This document shows positions 1 through 11,025 of a DNA stretch of 64,000 nucleotides, one piece after another. The DNA comes from Pestalotiopsis fici W106-1 (lineage: Eukaryota; Ascomycota; Sordariomycetes; Amphisphaeriales; Sporocadaceae), in contig NW_006917093.1 of NCBI RefSeq assembly GCF_000516985.1, positions 3,472,001-3,536,000 on the forward strand. Reading direction: 5' to 3'. The notes below the pieces were generated by a model, which saw nothing but the letters and a program-made list of their open reading frames with translations, searched no databases and had not been told where the DNA came from. Made by a program: the position numbers and the translations under genes. Within the stretch, counting starts at the first letter, position 1; each line of letters begins with the position of its first letter.

Positions 1-826
1 ACGACAAACGTGTTGACACGGCATACGTTTATTCGAGCTGGAAAGGCTGGCGTCGGAAATTATTGTTCACGTCAGAGAGCACCGAATAGGTACGTACCCA
101 GGCACTCTCAAATGCTTAGAAACCCGCCCCGCGGCTTCCGGAGTCTCGGACAGGGGATTGAGCTTCTTGTAAACTCAGCCCAGGCCTTATTATGGTGCCA
201 GGATCGCTGCAGGGGGGCCAACCACTTTGCTTGGCGCCCTACCGTCACCAAAAACGTTAACCTTGATGGCCTGAAGCTAATAGGGGAATACGCACCTGGA
301 AATTGGATATAGCTGACTGGCCACGATATACGGTAATATTATCACCAGCTACAGATGACTGCTTCTTTAGATCAGTCTTTTATTCTTTTTCTTATTCTGA
401 CTTACATGAGAACTACAACAGACCTCCCTCCCCTTGAAGAGATGACAAGGGACTATCTGTCCCCTAATAGAATGTATCATCAATCAATTACTCAATAAGT
501 GGCTGACCAATTTCACCAACAAATAATCTAACATGAACTGTGCTTCTTCTTTCTTTGTCCCTGTTTTCATGCAATGGAACTTCCTAGTTTCCGACACGCT
601 CTTATTTATACCTATACTTCATGGAAAACAGAAATTGTAGTCTTTTTGCTCTATGCTTGTGGTGACTGGACACGAACAAGAACGACTACTATTGTTGGGC
701 GAAAGGATGAATTCGATCGCTCATGCTTCGTTTCAAGAAAAAAGGGCTCGATCTGAAAAGCAAAGGGTATCTCTCCTACATACAGTGCATCGTGCACTCA
801 AACAATTCCAATACACCAAGAGTTGC
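1..826. other. Region without a recognised gene
   Basis: No reading frame here resembles a known family or has a convincing ATG plus splice structure. The right edge is the likely 3' UTR of the minus-strand monopolin gene, whose stop is at 827-829. The rest may belong to a gene lying mostly outside the window. Confidence 0.5.
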
Positions 827-2433
827 TCATTCCAATTTCTCGGTGAGGAATTTCATAACTCGAGAATAAAATTTGGCGGCATGCGTCCTAGGAAATGTAA
901 TTTCCTCCGTCAGATAGTCGGGCAAGATATCCAGCAAGTCGCTGTCCCGGTCTTCGTCCAATTGGGGCATATACATGAATTGCACCTCGTCCAAGTCGTC
1001 CGACTGGTCGTCTGGGGTAACCGACAGCTTGAAATGTAGAGCTGAATACTTTGTTAGTGTTTCCCCCCATGAGTCCGTGAGTAAAAGGGGCTACTTACTT
1101 CCGTTTCGGCCGGTCTGAATGCAATCATAAACCTCGTCATCTTGATCTCGCTTAATACCACGAACGATCAAGCCGGTTAAATCTGCATAGAGGTCCTCCT
1201 TCATTTGTGCTGACTGAACTGCCGCCTCGGCATTAGCGAGTAGGCGTTTGTCTGCCACATTGCCCTTCATGGCGCTGCCAGGAACCTTGACAGTCGCAGC
1301 CTCGGCCGCACGTGCTGCAGCCAACCTGGTCGTCAAGGTTTTGACCTCTGACTTTGAATCTGCCAGAGACTTGGACTTGCCTGCAAGGTCGTCCTCGAGT
1401 TTGGAGGCTCTAGTCTCGGCGGCATCTAGTTGCTGCCTCAATCGTTGTCCCTCTTTGGCCAACTCCGTCTGAGCAGCAAGTTGTGCCTTCAATGTTTCAA
1501 TCAGCTGGTTCGCGGCTGTTGAAGATCAGTTAGCTCGTGCTCTAGGTGACCATTTTCCTAGTCGTTCAACTTACTATGGGCCCTTTCTTCGCCCTGTTTC
1601 TTGAGTCTATCGTAGTTGTGTTCCGCTTCCTTGACGCCTATGTCGCGCAGATCCCGGTACCTGACTTCCAGATTTTCGTATTTGCGGGTCAACTCTCCAA
1701 GTTGCCTGCGTAGCGCAGGGTCGGAAGAAGGGTCAGAAGTAGTCATTGGACGGCCAACAGGATGGAAGGGAAGCTTCTGATATTGTACTCGGCCGGTGCT
1801 CATGGGAACAAGAGGTTGGTTGCGCATTGCGCTGGGTGGAAACATGTACTGCGGGACACGTTGCGCCGATGACAAGATAGAGGCGTGAGCGTATGCAGCG
1901 GGTAAGTCTTCGACCTGCTCATCGTCGAGACTATCGTCGAGATCATCAAATTTCCCAGCAGGCTGTGTCTCGGGTATCTCAACCTCCGGTTCTATTGGGT
2001 TCACTGGAATGACCTGTTGTGTTTCCGGGATTTCGGCTTCCATGGGCGGCGTCGCAACCTGCGCTTTTGGCTTTCTTCCCCTCTTAGCAGGCTGAGCTGC
2101 AGGCCGCTCTGGAGCCTCGACTGTCGAAAATTCATCTGGCGTGTCGGATAGCTTTGCAATCTTGTGTACGCGCGGGCGACCCCGTGCGCCTTTTGGTTTT
2201 AATTCACTATCATCCCCTTTCTCAAGGTCGTCTGTTGCTGCTCGCTTTTTTCCTCGGTCGTGAAGTCCCAGCTGTGAGTTCGTTGATTTGGCTGCCAAGG
2301 CAGGTCTGCCCCTCTTTCCTGGTGGCATTTTTGCAAAAGATTTCCCCTTCGCGACGGTTTCGAGTATCGCTGATACGTCCTCTTCGTCTGAATCGACCAA
2401 GCCAAGTAACGCGGTGGTTGCAGCCTTTGGCAT
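827..2433 (-). CDS. pcs1: Monopolin complex subunit Pcs1/Csm1 with AT-hooks
   Basis: Predicted kinetochore/rDNA-associated monopolin subunit (Csm1/Pcs1 family), which in yeasts helps clamp microtubule attachment sites and condense rDNA. Three exons on the minus strand: 2433-1575, 1515-1099 and 1041-827, joined by GTAAGT...CAG introns of 59 and 57 nt, giving 496 aa. The N-terminal half is low-complexity and basic, with three AT-hook-like cores (KRGRPA, ARGRPR, KRGRKP) in roughly the first 135 residues. The middle (from about residue 240) is a long coiled coil rich in A, E, K, L and Q. The C-terminal 80 residues form the globular Csm1 domain, containing LHFKLSV, DEDRDSDLLDILPDYLTEEI and FPRTHAAKFYSRV. 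I chose the ATG at 2433 because the upstream in-frame start is only a TTG. It diverges from the Msp1 gene. AT-hooks on Pcs1 fit a DNA-bound role, but that is inference. Confidence 0.88.
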
Positions 2434-3066
2434 TGGTGTAAAGCGTATCAATGTGTGCTAAGACTGTAATTCGTGATACAAATCTAGCATTCAAGCGCGT
2501 ATTTGGCTCGTAGTAGTTGACTTTTGGTGTGTAATGTCGTGTAGAGAGTCAATAGGATGCGGTAGTGGTGAGAAGAAACGCGCGCTGAGGGAGCTCCTCT
2601 GAGTGGTGGGCTCACTCAAAATGTAAACAAAGCAGCGCAATTTCTACCTAGTGGCTTCAAGCTGGGGTTGACAACAGCCGCTCCCTCTCCCCGCGCTAGA
2701 ACTCCGCTCCGAGGTCTTTCAAGTGCGCAGCGACCCCCAAGTGCTGCTGCATGTGAGCTTGGGTCAGTTTGGGTAAAGGCTTGGCATATTTGTCCAACCA
2801 ACCATCCACTTCTAAAAGTTGCCTTCGTCTTTGCCCATAAAAGCACATGAGTAAGGTGTTTTAGCAAGGTGGCGTCGCCGTAGAAAGTCTGCCTTTGACC
2901 TTATTGGCTCTGATTCGATCACTCCAATCAGCGAGTGCGCCGTCTGCACTGCTGTGGTCGGCCATCTTTACCTTTCCGTTTTCTTTTGCTTTTGGGTTTT
3001 GTCGTGGCTCTTCAACGCCATACTAGCGAGCAAATGCTTCCCAGCTGGCTAGTGAAGTTCTTCAAC
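2434..3066. promoter_or_regulatory. Divergent promoter region of pcs1 and msp1
   Basis: 633 bp lie between two head-to-head start codons, so both promoters must be here. I see no obvious TATA box. Short ORFs in the stretch have no family resemblance. Confidence 0.6.
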
Positions 3067-4429
3067 ATGGGTGACCGACGACGAGGCGGCTCCGACTACA
3101 TCTGGGACATCATAGTATTCCTGGGCATGGTGCGCAACCCTCAGCATTGATGCAACAAGCAAGATTCCCCGAACACGTTTGGCCCGCTAACACTTCGGGA
3201 CAGACAGGTACCGCATGGTTCCTGACCAAGAACATCGTATCGAGTCTCCAGTCTACCCTCGCCGACCCGGAGAAGGAGAAACACGAGCAAGCCAGAATCA
3301 GAGCCAAGGCTAATCTTCAAAGATTACAAAAGTCCCGCCAGCTCGAAAATGGCGACGACTTTGACGAATCCGGCGACGGCACAAAAGCAGGGCCGCGCAT
3401 CGAAGATTTACAACTGAATGAGTATGAAAATATGGTCGCACTCGAGGTCGTCGCCCCGGAAGATATACCTGTTGGCTTTGACGGTAAGGACCGCCCCTCT
3501 GCCGCGAGTGAACCGTCCTCACAACTGACGAATCAAAAGATATTGGTGGCCTCGAAGACATCATCGAGGAAGTCAAAGAGTCTGTTATTTATCCGTTGAC
3601 GATGCCACACCTGTACTCGCAAGGAGGATCCTTACTCTCAGCACCATCTGGTGTTTTGCTCTACGGGCCCCCGGGTTGCGGCAAGACTATGCTTGCTAAA
3701 GCCGTTGCTCACGAGAGCGGTGCCTCCTTTATCAATCTGCATATTTCTACCCTGACGGAGAAGTGGTATGGAGATTCGAACAAACTCGTGCGCGCCGTTT
3801 TCTCTCTTGCCAGGAAGCTGCAGCCCGCCATCATCTTTATTGATGAGATTGATGCAGTGCTCGGCACGCGCCGAAGCGGCGAGCACGAGGCGAGCGGCAT
3901 GGTCAAGGCAGAATTCATGACTCTCTGGGATGGCCTTACTTCTGCAAATGCGCGTGGCACACCAGCCAGGATATGTGTTCTGGGCGCAACGAACCGTATT
4001 CACGACATTGACGAAGCCATTTTGCGCAGAATGCCAAAGAAGTTCCCCGTCGCATTGCCAGACAAGAGTCAAAGATTGAGAATATTACAGCTAATTCTCA
4101 AGGACACCAAAACCGACCCGAACAATTTCAATGTCGACTACCTTGCCCGAATCACACAGGGTATGTCGGGAAGTGATATCAAGGAAGCCTGCAGAGACGC
4201 TGCCATGGTGCCCGTCCGAGAGTACATTCGTGAGCACAAAGCTAGCGGACATTCTGTCTCGAGTATCGATCCTAAGCGTGTACGCGGATTGCGAACTGAG
4301 GACTTCTTTGGCCGTAAGGGTGGAGGTCAGATCCTCATGAGGAATCATGCCCAAGCCAAGTCATCTAGCGATGAATACGAGGATGTGGACGAGGAGGAAG
4401 AAGTCCAAGATGCAGTAAGAACGGCATGA
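3067..4429 (+). CDS. msp1: Msp1/ATAD1 outer-membrane AAA-ATPase
   Basis: Mitochondrial outer-membrane (and peroxisomal) AAA-ATPase that extracts mislocalised tail-anchored proteins. Exons 3067-3129, 3204-3483 and 3540-4429 give 410 aa. One N-terminal membrane segment (about residues 10-34, from DYIWDIIVFLGM into TAWFLTKNIV) is split by the first intron. The linker then carries the LNEYE sequence typical of the family, and DDIGGLEDIIEEVKESVIYPL opens the AAA module. Walker A is GPPGCGKTML, Walker B is IIFIDEID, and a NRIHDIDEAILRRMP stretch gives sensor 1 and the arginine fingers. The C-terminus has an acidic extension (SSSDEYEDVDEEEE) beyond the usual length of about 360 aa. The ATG at 3067 was chosen because it puts the membrane segment at the N-terminus as in the family. 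The first intron starts GTGCGC and ends CAG, with a CTAAC branch motif. Confidence 0.93.
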
Positions 4430-5864
4430 TCAATCTCGAAGCGGCGTTTGGGACAAGACAGGCAAGGTATTGGCATGGCGTTCTAGGTTGATTTACCATG
4501 GATCTGCATACAGGGGATAGACTCGATCGTTGCAAACGCCCTTTGTTCCATCCGCTGGTAGCGGAACCTCGCTAGTCGTCAACTGATAGTGGTATGCGGT
4601 CGCCGAAGAGAGAGGCTATGTCTCGTTACCTATGGTAGCATCAAGACAGTTTGGTCCGTGTACCAGCTGAGAACATTGATTGTCTCAAAATGGGCATCAT
4701 GGGAAAAACAGGGCTCTCTTCATGCCTGGTGGCAACGGTATAATATCATGGCTTACTGGGCACATACGCAATACCGATGGATTTCATCTATAGATAAGAA
4801 ATGTCGAGTTTTGAGATATCCAAGGTATATACATGGTTAGGAGATCACATCTAACCTAGGTGAACTGGGACTCATGCAGGTGTTGGAGAGTTTTAAAAGT
4901 ATTTCCAGGTACCCGCGAGGAATGTGTATATTGTGCAAAAAGCAACTAAAATTAGTTTTACCACGATAGCGGGGACCAAGGGGATCGCCTAACCAAGCTA
5001 CGAGCAGGGAAGCTCTGCGCCGTGCCGAGAGGCGGTCCAGCCATTCGTTCGCTCGCTGGGACTTGACGTCTGCGGGGCCAGGGAGGCCCTAGGAAAGGAG
5101 AGTGGTACCGCATCCCCCCCAAAGCCCCCCAAAGACCCCGTAACCAGAGGTGGGATCTCCATCAGTAGCAATCAACATGAAGAGATCACAATTCCACCAT
5201 GTGCACAGTAGATGGACGACTCGAGAGCCCCGACGCCCGAGTCAACTGTGACCTTTGCCTTCTCCCTTTTTGAGCTTTTTTTTCTGTCAATATACTTTCA
5301 ACGGCTCTTCTAGTCTCTCTTGCTTTTTAAGAAAGCAAGAAAAAGTCCTGGCCAATACTTGAACTTTGCCGTGTGTTGGGTCTCAGTCATCTGCGTGGGC
5401 GTGCCACACTCCATCACCTACTAGGTATCTTTCTCCGTACCTTGCTACCTGCCTACCTACACTACCTTATTACCTGTTCCCCCAGTCCATCTTGGTTATT
5501 ATCCACCGCCCAACATCGTCCACCTTGAACCAACCTAAACTACATCCATCCCACCTGGACGTCACCAGAAACCACGTCTCCTGATTCGACCCTCGCCAAC
5601 GATAAGCGACTTGTTCAACTTCACGGCAAAGCTCCCGCTTGGCTCAGGATACCATTAGCTATATTTCAGGGTTTTTGTGTGGCATTCATTGCCAGTTGCG
5701 TCCTATAAGCTTCATTATCTGCTATTAACGATTTCCACGAATGTCGCCATCTCCTGCATGCTTCGCCGTCTCTGAGCATTGATGCTAGTAAAGCATTCCA
5801 GCCGCTTCGCGCGGAACGCCAACCTTGGTCCTGCAAGGCGACGACCTCTCCCCCTGCCTTGACG
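4430..5864. other. Intergenic: msp1 3' region and leader of the LysM gene
   Basis: No gene recognised. A C-rich block with repeated CCCCCCAAAG units sits near 5115-5140. Pyrimidine-rich and TACCT-rich tracts (about 5257-5300 and 5400-5560) are typical of filamentous-fungal promoters and leaders. Confidence 0.5.
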
Positions 5865-7811
5865 ATGTCCAACCTCAGCAGGACATCGTCGAACAACAAT
5901 GTCTCTTCCATATCTTCCACTGCACTGATGCCCGCTGGCGTCGAGACCAGTGCAACTTCCCGGCCGCGCAACCGAAGAGCGCCCAATAGCGCCGCAGACA
6001 GGAGCGCCTCAGCATCTCACCTAGGCACAACCGCCACACCTACACAAAGTCGCGGCGCCAGCCCTTTGCCGTCTGCTCGTTTAAGCAGCAGCTCCAAGTT
6101 GGCCAACAGTGGCCGCTCAAGTCCTGGTAATGCTTCTTTTGGAAAGGGTCTTTTGGAAGGCACTTGGACACCGAGTTGGACATCGGTGCAGGACTTTGCC
6201 TCGTCGTTACTGTCGGGAGGGGAAAGTGGCTATAACAGCGATGCGTCACAACCCAACAGCAGGAGTGCGAGCAAGTCTCGCGCGAAGACTTCCGTGTGGA
6301 AGACGTTTGGTGGAGGTGGAAGCAACAATAGCGCAGGCAGCAGGCAGCTACCCGATAGTTGGGGTCCTGCACCACCCAAAAGGCCATCCAGACCAAGGGC
6401 CGAGGACATAGCTTCGGGTTCAGTTGAACAGAGGGAGGCAGCGCTCAAGGCTATGAAGACTGCCAGCGTGCTCGAAAGTTATGATGGTGTCAATGGAGGA
6501 CTCGATGTGGCAGGAAAGTACAAGAGGAGGAACTCGGACGAGGGTGCATCGAGAAGTGTTAGCGAGCCTCCAACTGAGGAGCAATTGGCCTACTTGCATC
6601 ATGTTCAGCCAACCGATACCTACGCCGGCGTGGTGCTTCGATACAGATGCCAAGAACATGCCTTCCGAAAAACAAACGGACTCTGGTCCAGGGACAATAT
6701 ACAGGTGCGCAAACATCTCATGATACCTGTGGACGCATGCGAGAGCAAGGGACGGCCATGCGATCCCCCAAATTTCTACAACAACCAGAATGTGGATCAT
6801 TTAGCGACGACGCCTCAGCCCGAGAGTTTCCTGCAGCGAAGCCCCGGTGAAGCATCGCAACCGCAAGTTGTCCATGACGATTTCTTTGCCTCGCGCAACA
6901 GCCAGACACAATCGCTGGGCGAAGAGGAACAACCCTGGACGCATGTGAGATGGGTAAAATTAGACTCCGTTGAACATCCGGTGGAGATTGTGAGGGTGTC
7001 CAGGAAGTCAATGGGGTTCTTTCCACCAAGGAGGAAGAAGAGCGTTCACACTGTTTCTGCCTTCTCTAGTCCCCGGCAGTCCACTGAATTGTCGCGGGGG
7101 GCGTCAACCATTTCAAACGATCGGATTTTGGAAAGTCCCGCGCGCATAGCGGATCGGCGGCAGAGTTCATTGAGCAGCCGACCTAATTTTGCAAGTCTGG
7201 GAGCCTCGCCATCTACAGCGAGAAGTCGAGGCAACAGTGTTGGTCAAAATGATAACGTGCCTACGTGGATGAGGCGCCCGGGAGGAGTAGGCACAATGAG
7301 CAGGAGCATCAACGCCCCTGGTCCAGCCAAGGATTCCCTCAATACGTGGGTCAACAAGCGTTTGCCAAAGGGGTTCTCAATAGATTCTTTGCCGTCAATG
7401 TCTGTCATGGGTTCCGAGTCAGCACACTGGGGTTTCACGAGCAAACCCGAAGACGATGCGCCTACTGGGATCGTGGAAAGTCCTTTCGAAGACGGTCGGG
7501 ATGCGGCTATAGTCAACAACACGCAGGGTCTTGGGTTAGAGCAGGCCGCCGCAACGGTGGAAACATGGCTGCGCAGCGCATGGTCCAAACGCCCGACGAC
7601 ACCAATGCTTGGTTCCAAAAAGCCTACGGATGAACTTGATCTCATCGAGCTGACGGACACTAATAGTGACGACGGAAGGCCGAGGACGCCCCTGCGCATG
7701 CCAGAAGCGAACCCACTGAACTCGGGTTATTTTGGCTCTACAGCTCGAGATGAGGGAGAGGGCAATGTTCGCGGACGGCCGATTGGGCCAAAAGGGAAAA
7801 AGACTGACTGA
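5865..7811 (+). CDS. LysM domain protein, LYSMD1/2-like, probably intracellular
   Basis: Single-exon gene of 648 aa. One LysM-like domain lies at about residues 240-292 (LHHVQPTDTYAGVVLRY through LWSRDNIQVRKHLMIPVDAC), with the usual hydrophobic, YxGVVLRY, N-LW and IPV pattern. A conserved-looking block, WTHVRWVKLDSVEHPVEIVRV, follows near residue 360. The rest is Ser/Arg/Gly-rich and probably disordered. I see no signal peptide and no membrane segment. This separates it from secreted LysM effectors, which carry a signal peptide and short Cys-containing LysM modules, and makes it resemble the cytosolic LYSMD family, whose function is poorly known. The start is the ATG at 5865; an in-frame TTG lies two codons upstream. 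GTWTPSWTSVQDFASSLL near residue 100 may be a short amphipathic motif. Confidence 0.8.
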   Translation: MSNLSRTSSNNNVSSISSTALMPAGVETSATSRPRNRRAPNSAADRSASASHLGTTATPTQSRGASPLPSARLSSSSKLANSGRSSPGNASFGKGLLEGTWTPSWTSVQDFASSLLSGGESGYNSDASQPNSRSASKSRAKTSVWKTFGGGGSNNSAGSRQLPDSWGPAPPKRPSRPRAEDIASGSVEQREAALKAMKTASVLESYDGVNGGLDVAGKYKRRNSDEGASRSVSEPPTEEQLAYLHHVQPTDTYAGVVLRYRCQEHAFRKTNGLWSRDNIQVRKHLMIPVDACESKGRPCDPPNFYNNQNVDHLATTPQPESFLQRSPGEASQPQVVHDDFFASRNSQTQSLGEEEQPWTHVRWVKLDSVEHPVEIVRVSRKSMGFFPPRRKKSVHTVSAFSSPRQSTELSRGASTISNDRILESPARIADRRQSSLSSRPNFASLGASPSTARSRGNSVGQNDNVPTWMRRPGGVGTMSRSINAPGPAKDSLNTWVNKRLPKGFSIDSLPSMSVMGSESAHWGFTSKPEDDAPTGIVESPFEDGRDAAIVNNTQGLGLEQAAATVETWLRSAWSKRPTTPMLGSKKPTDELDLIELTDTNSDDGRPRTPLRMPEANPLNSGYFGSTARDEGEGNVRGRPIGPKGKKTD

Positions 7812-8597
7812 TTAATCATTGGACGGGGCTACATCACTACATTAGACTTGGCTTGAATTGCAAGTAAATTCTGCCGCATTCTCATCACTTGATAGACTAA
7901 GACTCTTCGATACTTTATTCAAAGCGGTGATTACTGCATTACTGGCGTTTGGAGTAGCTGGGTTAGGGGATGTGTCAACAACTATTTTGTTGTTGGACCT
8001 TGAGATGGCAGAACACTATGATCTTGCAACCAAGTTGGCATTCGCTTACCCAATATTTATTTCTCTATATATCCATGGATTCACCTTGTTCTTGAATAAC
8101 TGATGAAAAAAAAAAAAAAAAAGATAGCAATGTTTGTTTGGGTTGGTTGCGTGTTGAGGATCGTATGGGATTGTGTCGTTTGTGCACATTTGCCATACTG
8201 ATAGAGTGTATACCGTGGTATGAATGGTACCTATAAGGAGACCAGACCCTGCTCAAAAGGTACTAACCTAGGTACCCGGCCCCAACTGGCTCCCGCTTTA
8301 CGCGCATTCGACACGCGTGCATATGATGCAAGGCTCGGATATATGCAATTGGCTGCCCCTGCTCACTTACATCTACCTATCTCACCATCCAGACAAATCT
8401 CCAGCCAGCCAGTCATCTTGAGCTAAAGATTGTGACATCTTTCCACACTTCGTTTCTCTCTGCCTTTTGAGAGATAACAATGCATCTCAGGTAGTGGTCT
8501 TACCACCGCTGCGATCAGGACAAGAAGAAGAAGAAGAAGAAAAAGGAGAAAAGGAAAAGCACAGCCAAGAAGGAAAGAGAGAGGGGGGGGGATAACC
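7812..8597. other. Intergenic: LysM gene 3' region and arv1 leader
   Basis: No gene recognised. Contains a 17-A run at 8106-8122, a CCTAGGTACC-type palindrome near 8266, and a purine tract (AAG repeats, then G-rich) from about 8521 to 8590 immediately before the arv1 start codon. Confidence 0.5.
8106..8122. repeat. Homopolymer A17
   Basis: Uninterrupted run of 17 A read directly from the sequence, about 300 nt after the LysM gene stop. Confidence 0.95.
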
Positions 8598-9616
8598 ATG
8601 CCGATTTGCATCGAATGCCGACACCCAGTCAAGACGTTATGGACGCAGTACTCGGGCGCCGGCGACCCCTCGAGCGGCCACAACATCAGGTTGACGGTTT
8701 GCAAGAACTGCGGGAGGTTCTGCGACAAATACGTCGAGCATGACTTTGTCGTGCTCTTTATTGATCTGGTCTTGATCAAGCCACAGGTGCGTCGATTTCT
8801 CTGCCTCTTCTCTGGACAACACATACAGTAAACAAAAAATGGCTAACGTGTGCGGGCGGCGCAATTTTTTGCCTTAGGTTTATCGACACCTCCTGCACAA
8901 TACACTGATGCGCGATCATGATCAATTTGATCCGTCTATTCTGCGCCTGGGAACGCTGCTGCTCCTCTTTGACGTCTACTTGACGTGGGCGCGCATCGAG
9001 AAGCAGTCGGCACCGGCCCCGGGAAGTCAGGGCAATCTGGGGAGCCTGGCGCGGCAGCCGATTGTGTTTCAGTACATGTTCTTCTGTAAGCCTAGCTTCT
9101 ACTCTTCACTCATGGTTTCAAGCTTTCGTCTAACACTGGCGTTTTAACTCAGTGATTCTGTGTACCTTTTCTACCCTCGCCTTTCACCTCTCGATTCGCT
9201 TCTTGACATCCTCGCCCTTCTCGCCCCTCAACCATCTCGGCCTCATGCGCACATACTCGCGGCCGAATTCGGTTTCTACGGCCCTCCTCGTCAGCTCGTC
9301 CACCAAGCTCTTTCCAATATTGATGGTGATCTGGGATTACGATGTGCCCGCTGCAGCGAGGAGTCTAGGATGGGCGGTCGTGCTGAACAATGTCGAGGCC
9401 TTGAAGATCCTGCTAGACTGTGGTTATCCTGCCGCCTTGTTGCTGGCGGCCGCCGGGGCCGTGAGTAGATGGGTCGTGGGACGCATGATCTTGTGGATGG
9501 TTGGGCTTGAAGGGGTTGATGGGGTGGGCGAGAGTGGTGTCGCAGCTGATGGACGTGCGCTTCTGGCTGCTGTGCTCTACATTAGGGATTGGGCAAGTAG
9601 TCTGGCGGTTGGTTGA
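8598..9616 (+). CDS. arv1: Arv1 ER lipid/sterol homeostasis protein
   Basis: ER membrane protein needed for sterol and sphingolipid distribution and GPI-anchor synthesis in yeast. Exons 8598-8786, 8878-9085 and 9153-9616 give 286 aa. The N-terminal Arv1 homology domain has a putative zinc site C4-x2-C7 and C35-x2-C38 (MPICIEC and VCKNCGRFCDKYVEHD), followed by FVVLFIDLVLIKPQVYRHLLHN, a family hallmark. Several hydrophobic segments follow (around LGTLLLLFDVYLTW, LILCTFSTLAFHLSI, KLFPILMVIW and AALLLAAAGAV). Introns start GTGCGT and GTAAGC and end TAG and CAG, with reading phases matching. The ATG at 8598 starts exactly at the family N-terminus. The gene converges with the V-ATPase subunit e gene on the other strand. 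Confidence 0.92.
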
Positions 9617-10052
9617 TGTCAATGAAGAACCAGGGAGACGATATTATATACGAATTTGCAAATGATTCAATGATATAAGCCTCTTTATACCTATCGTGAC
9701 AAGAAGATTAGGGTCTTTGCGGATTGCCATTCTGTAAGCATCTATCATGGCAATTGACCTGGAATCTTTCCTAGTTCAGGAAACGACTCGCCAAACACAA
9801 CTCGCCATGAGCAATCAAATAACGTAAGAAAATCAAAACCATGCCATTCTTCCCAGAACGCCAAGTGATGTAGACAGACAGTCAATACGATAGCGCATAC
9901 ATGGTACAATCGGGCTCCGCATCATATATCTCAGGATACCCGAGTCTCCAAGGTCAATCATTCCGTCACCGGGTAGACCCTCTTGGGAGCATGTCCCAAG
10001 TTTTGTCGTTTCCGCCGTTGTTCTACTTTCCCCATTCCCCAACCCGCTTTCC
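9617..10052. other. Convergent 3' region between arv1 and vma9
   Basis: 436 bp between two stop codons. It should hold both polyadenylation sites. No further gene seen. Confidence 0.6.
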
Positions 10053-10598
10053 TTACTCGTGCTGGAATCCTGATCGGACCGAGGGGCTTTTCGGGGCGAT
10101 GAGAGGATGCAGCTGCGCCAAAAAGGTGATGAACCACATGAGATAGCAGGCGATGAATGCGATGATGAGAGACGAGCGCCATGTTCTGTTTATTTTGAAA
10201 AACAAAGTTTAGTCAGAATATATTTCTTTCAAGGCCTCTGGTTGATTGAAAGGATAGAGCGATGCCCGAGGCGGCCACAGCGCAACAAGAAAAAGAGACA
10301 TGTCGTCTCTCCGAGCCACGGCCCAGATGGATAGACTGAGAGTGTTTGGGATCGGGGATATGGCCAACTCACGTCTGGTTCTCTCCCTTGGGCGCAAAGA
10401 ACCATGCGCCGACGCACATGGCCGCCACGATAACGAGGCCGAGGAAGACGCTGCCACTACAGTGCACGCGATGTTTGGTTAGCCCGGTGAATGCTCTCTT
10501 GTCTTGTCGGGTGGAATCTTGGGGAGATTCAAGAGGAGCAGGGGAAACAAGGCGAAGCTTGCTGCCACTCTCAAGGATCGGACGTACCCGCCAGCCAT
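10053..10598 (-). CDS. vma9: V-ATPase Vo subunit e (Vma9)
   Basis: Small proteolipid-like subunit of the membrane Vo sector of the vacuolar H+-ATPase. Exons on the minus strand: 10598-10588 (only 11 nt), 10456-10373 and 10185-10053, giving 75 aa. Two membrane helices are visible, about residues 6-25 (VFLGLVIVAAMCVGAWFFAP) and 36-56 (SSLIIAFIACYLMWFITFLA). Between them is the APKGENQT loop, and after them QLHPLIAPK, matching fungal Vma9 in order and length. The first exon encodes only MAG plus two bases of the next codon. It was fixed by phase (11+84+133 = 228 nt) and a GTACGT donor. An ORF scan alone would miss this gene, because no single frame carries more than one helix from a proper ATG. 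Confidence 0.9.
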
Positions 10599-11025
10599 GG
10601 TTGAATCTAGTGTTTTCGTTGCGCGAGAGACGGAGAGGGAGAGGAGAGATCGTACGGCGCCGAGGGAGAGGCGCTTCGGTTTCTCGAGAGGCTGTGGCGA
10701 TGTTGGAGCTACTCTATGGGTAAGGGAGAGCTGCCTGTGAAATGACGCTGTGAAGCTATTGGCGGACCTGGGGAGCTTGCAAGCAGCACATCGACGTAAG
10801 GACGGTTGTTGTTACAGTGGGCTGCCGGCCAGCTGTTATCTCGAGTATCCAGCCGTCAATTTGAAGAGATCGGGGAGACCGTTGAGATGGGAACTGCATG
10901 ATGTGTAGCTTGGAGCTGGAGCTGGAATTTAGTGGTTTATACGGCGATTTGTACCAAAGTAGCTCTAGGTATTTTTTGCCAAGATGGTCAGTGCATCACC
11001 CGAAGAAAAGCCGATCTCTTTTGAC

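Noticed and set aside
5865..7811. Reading the LysM protein as a secreted chitin-binding effector
   Set aside because: No signal peptide, long disordered regions, and a LYSMD-like domain with a conserved block after it.
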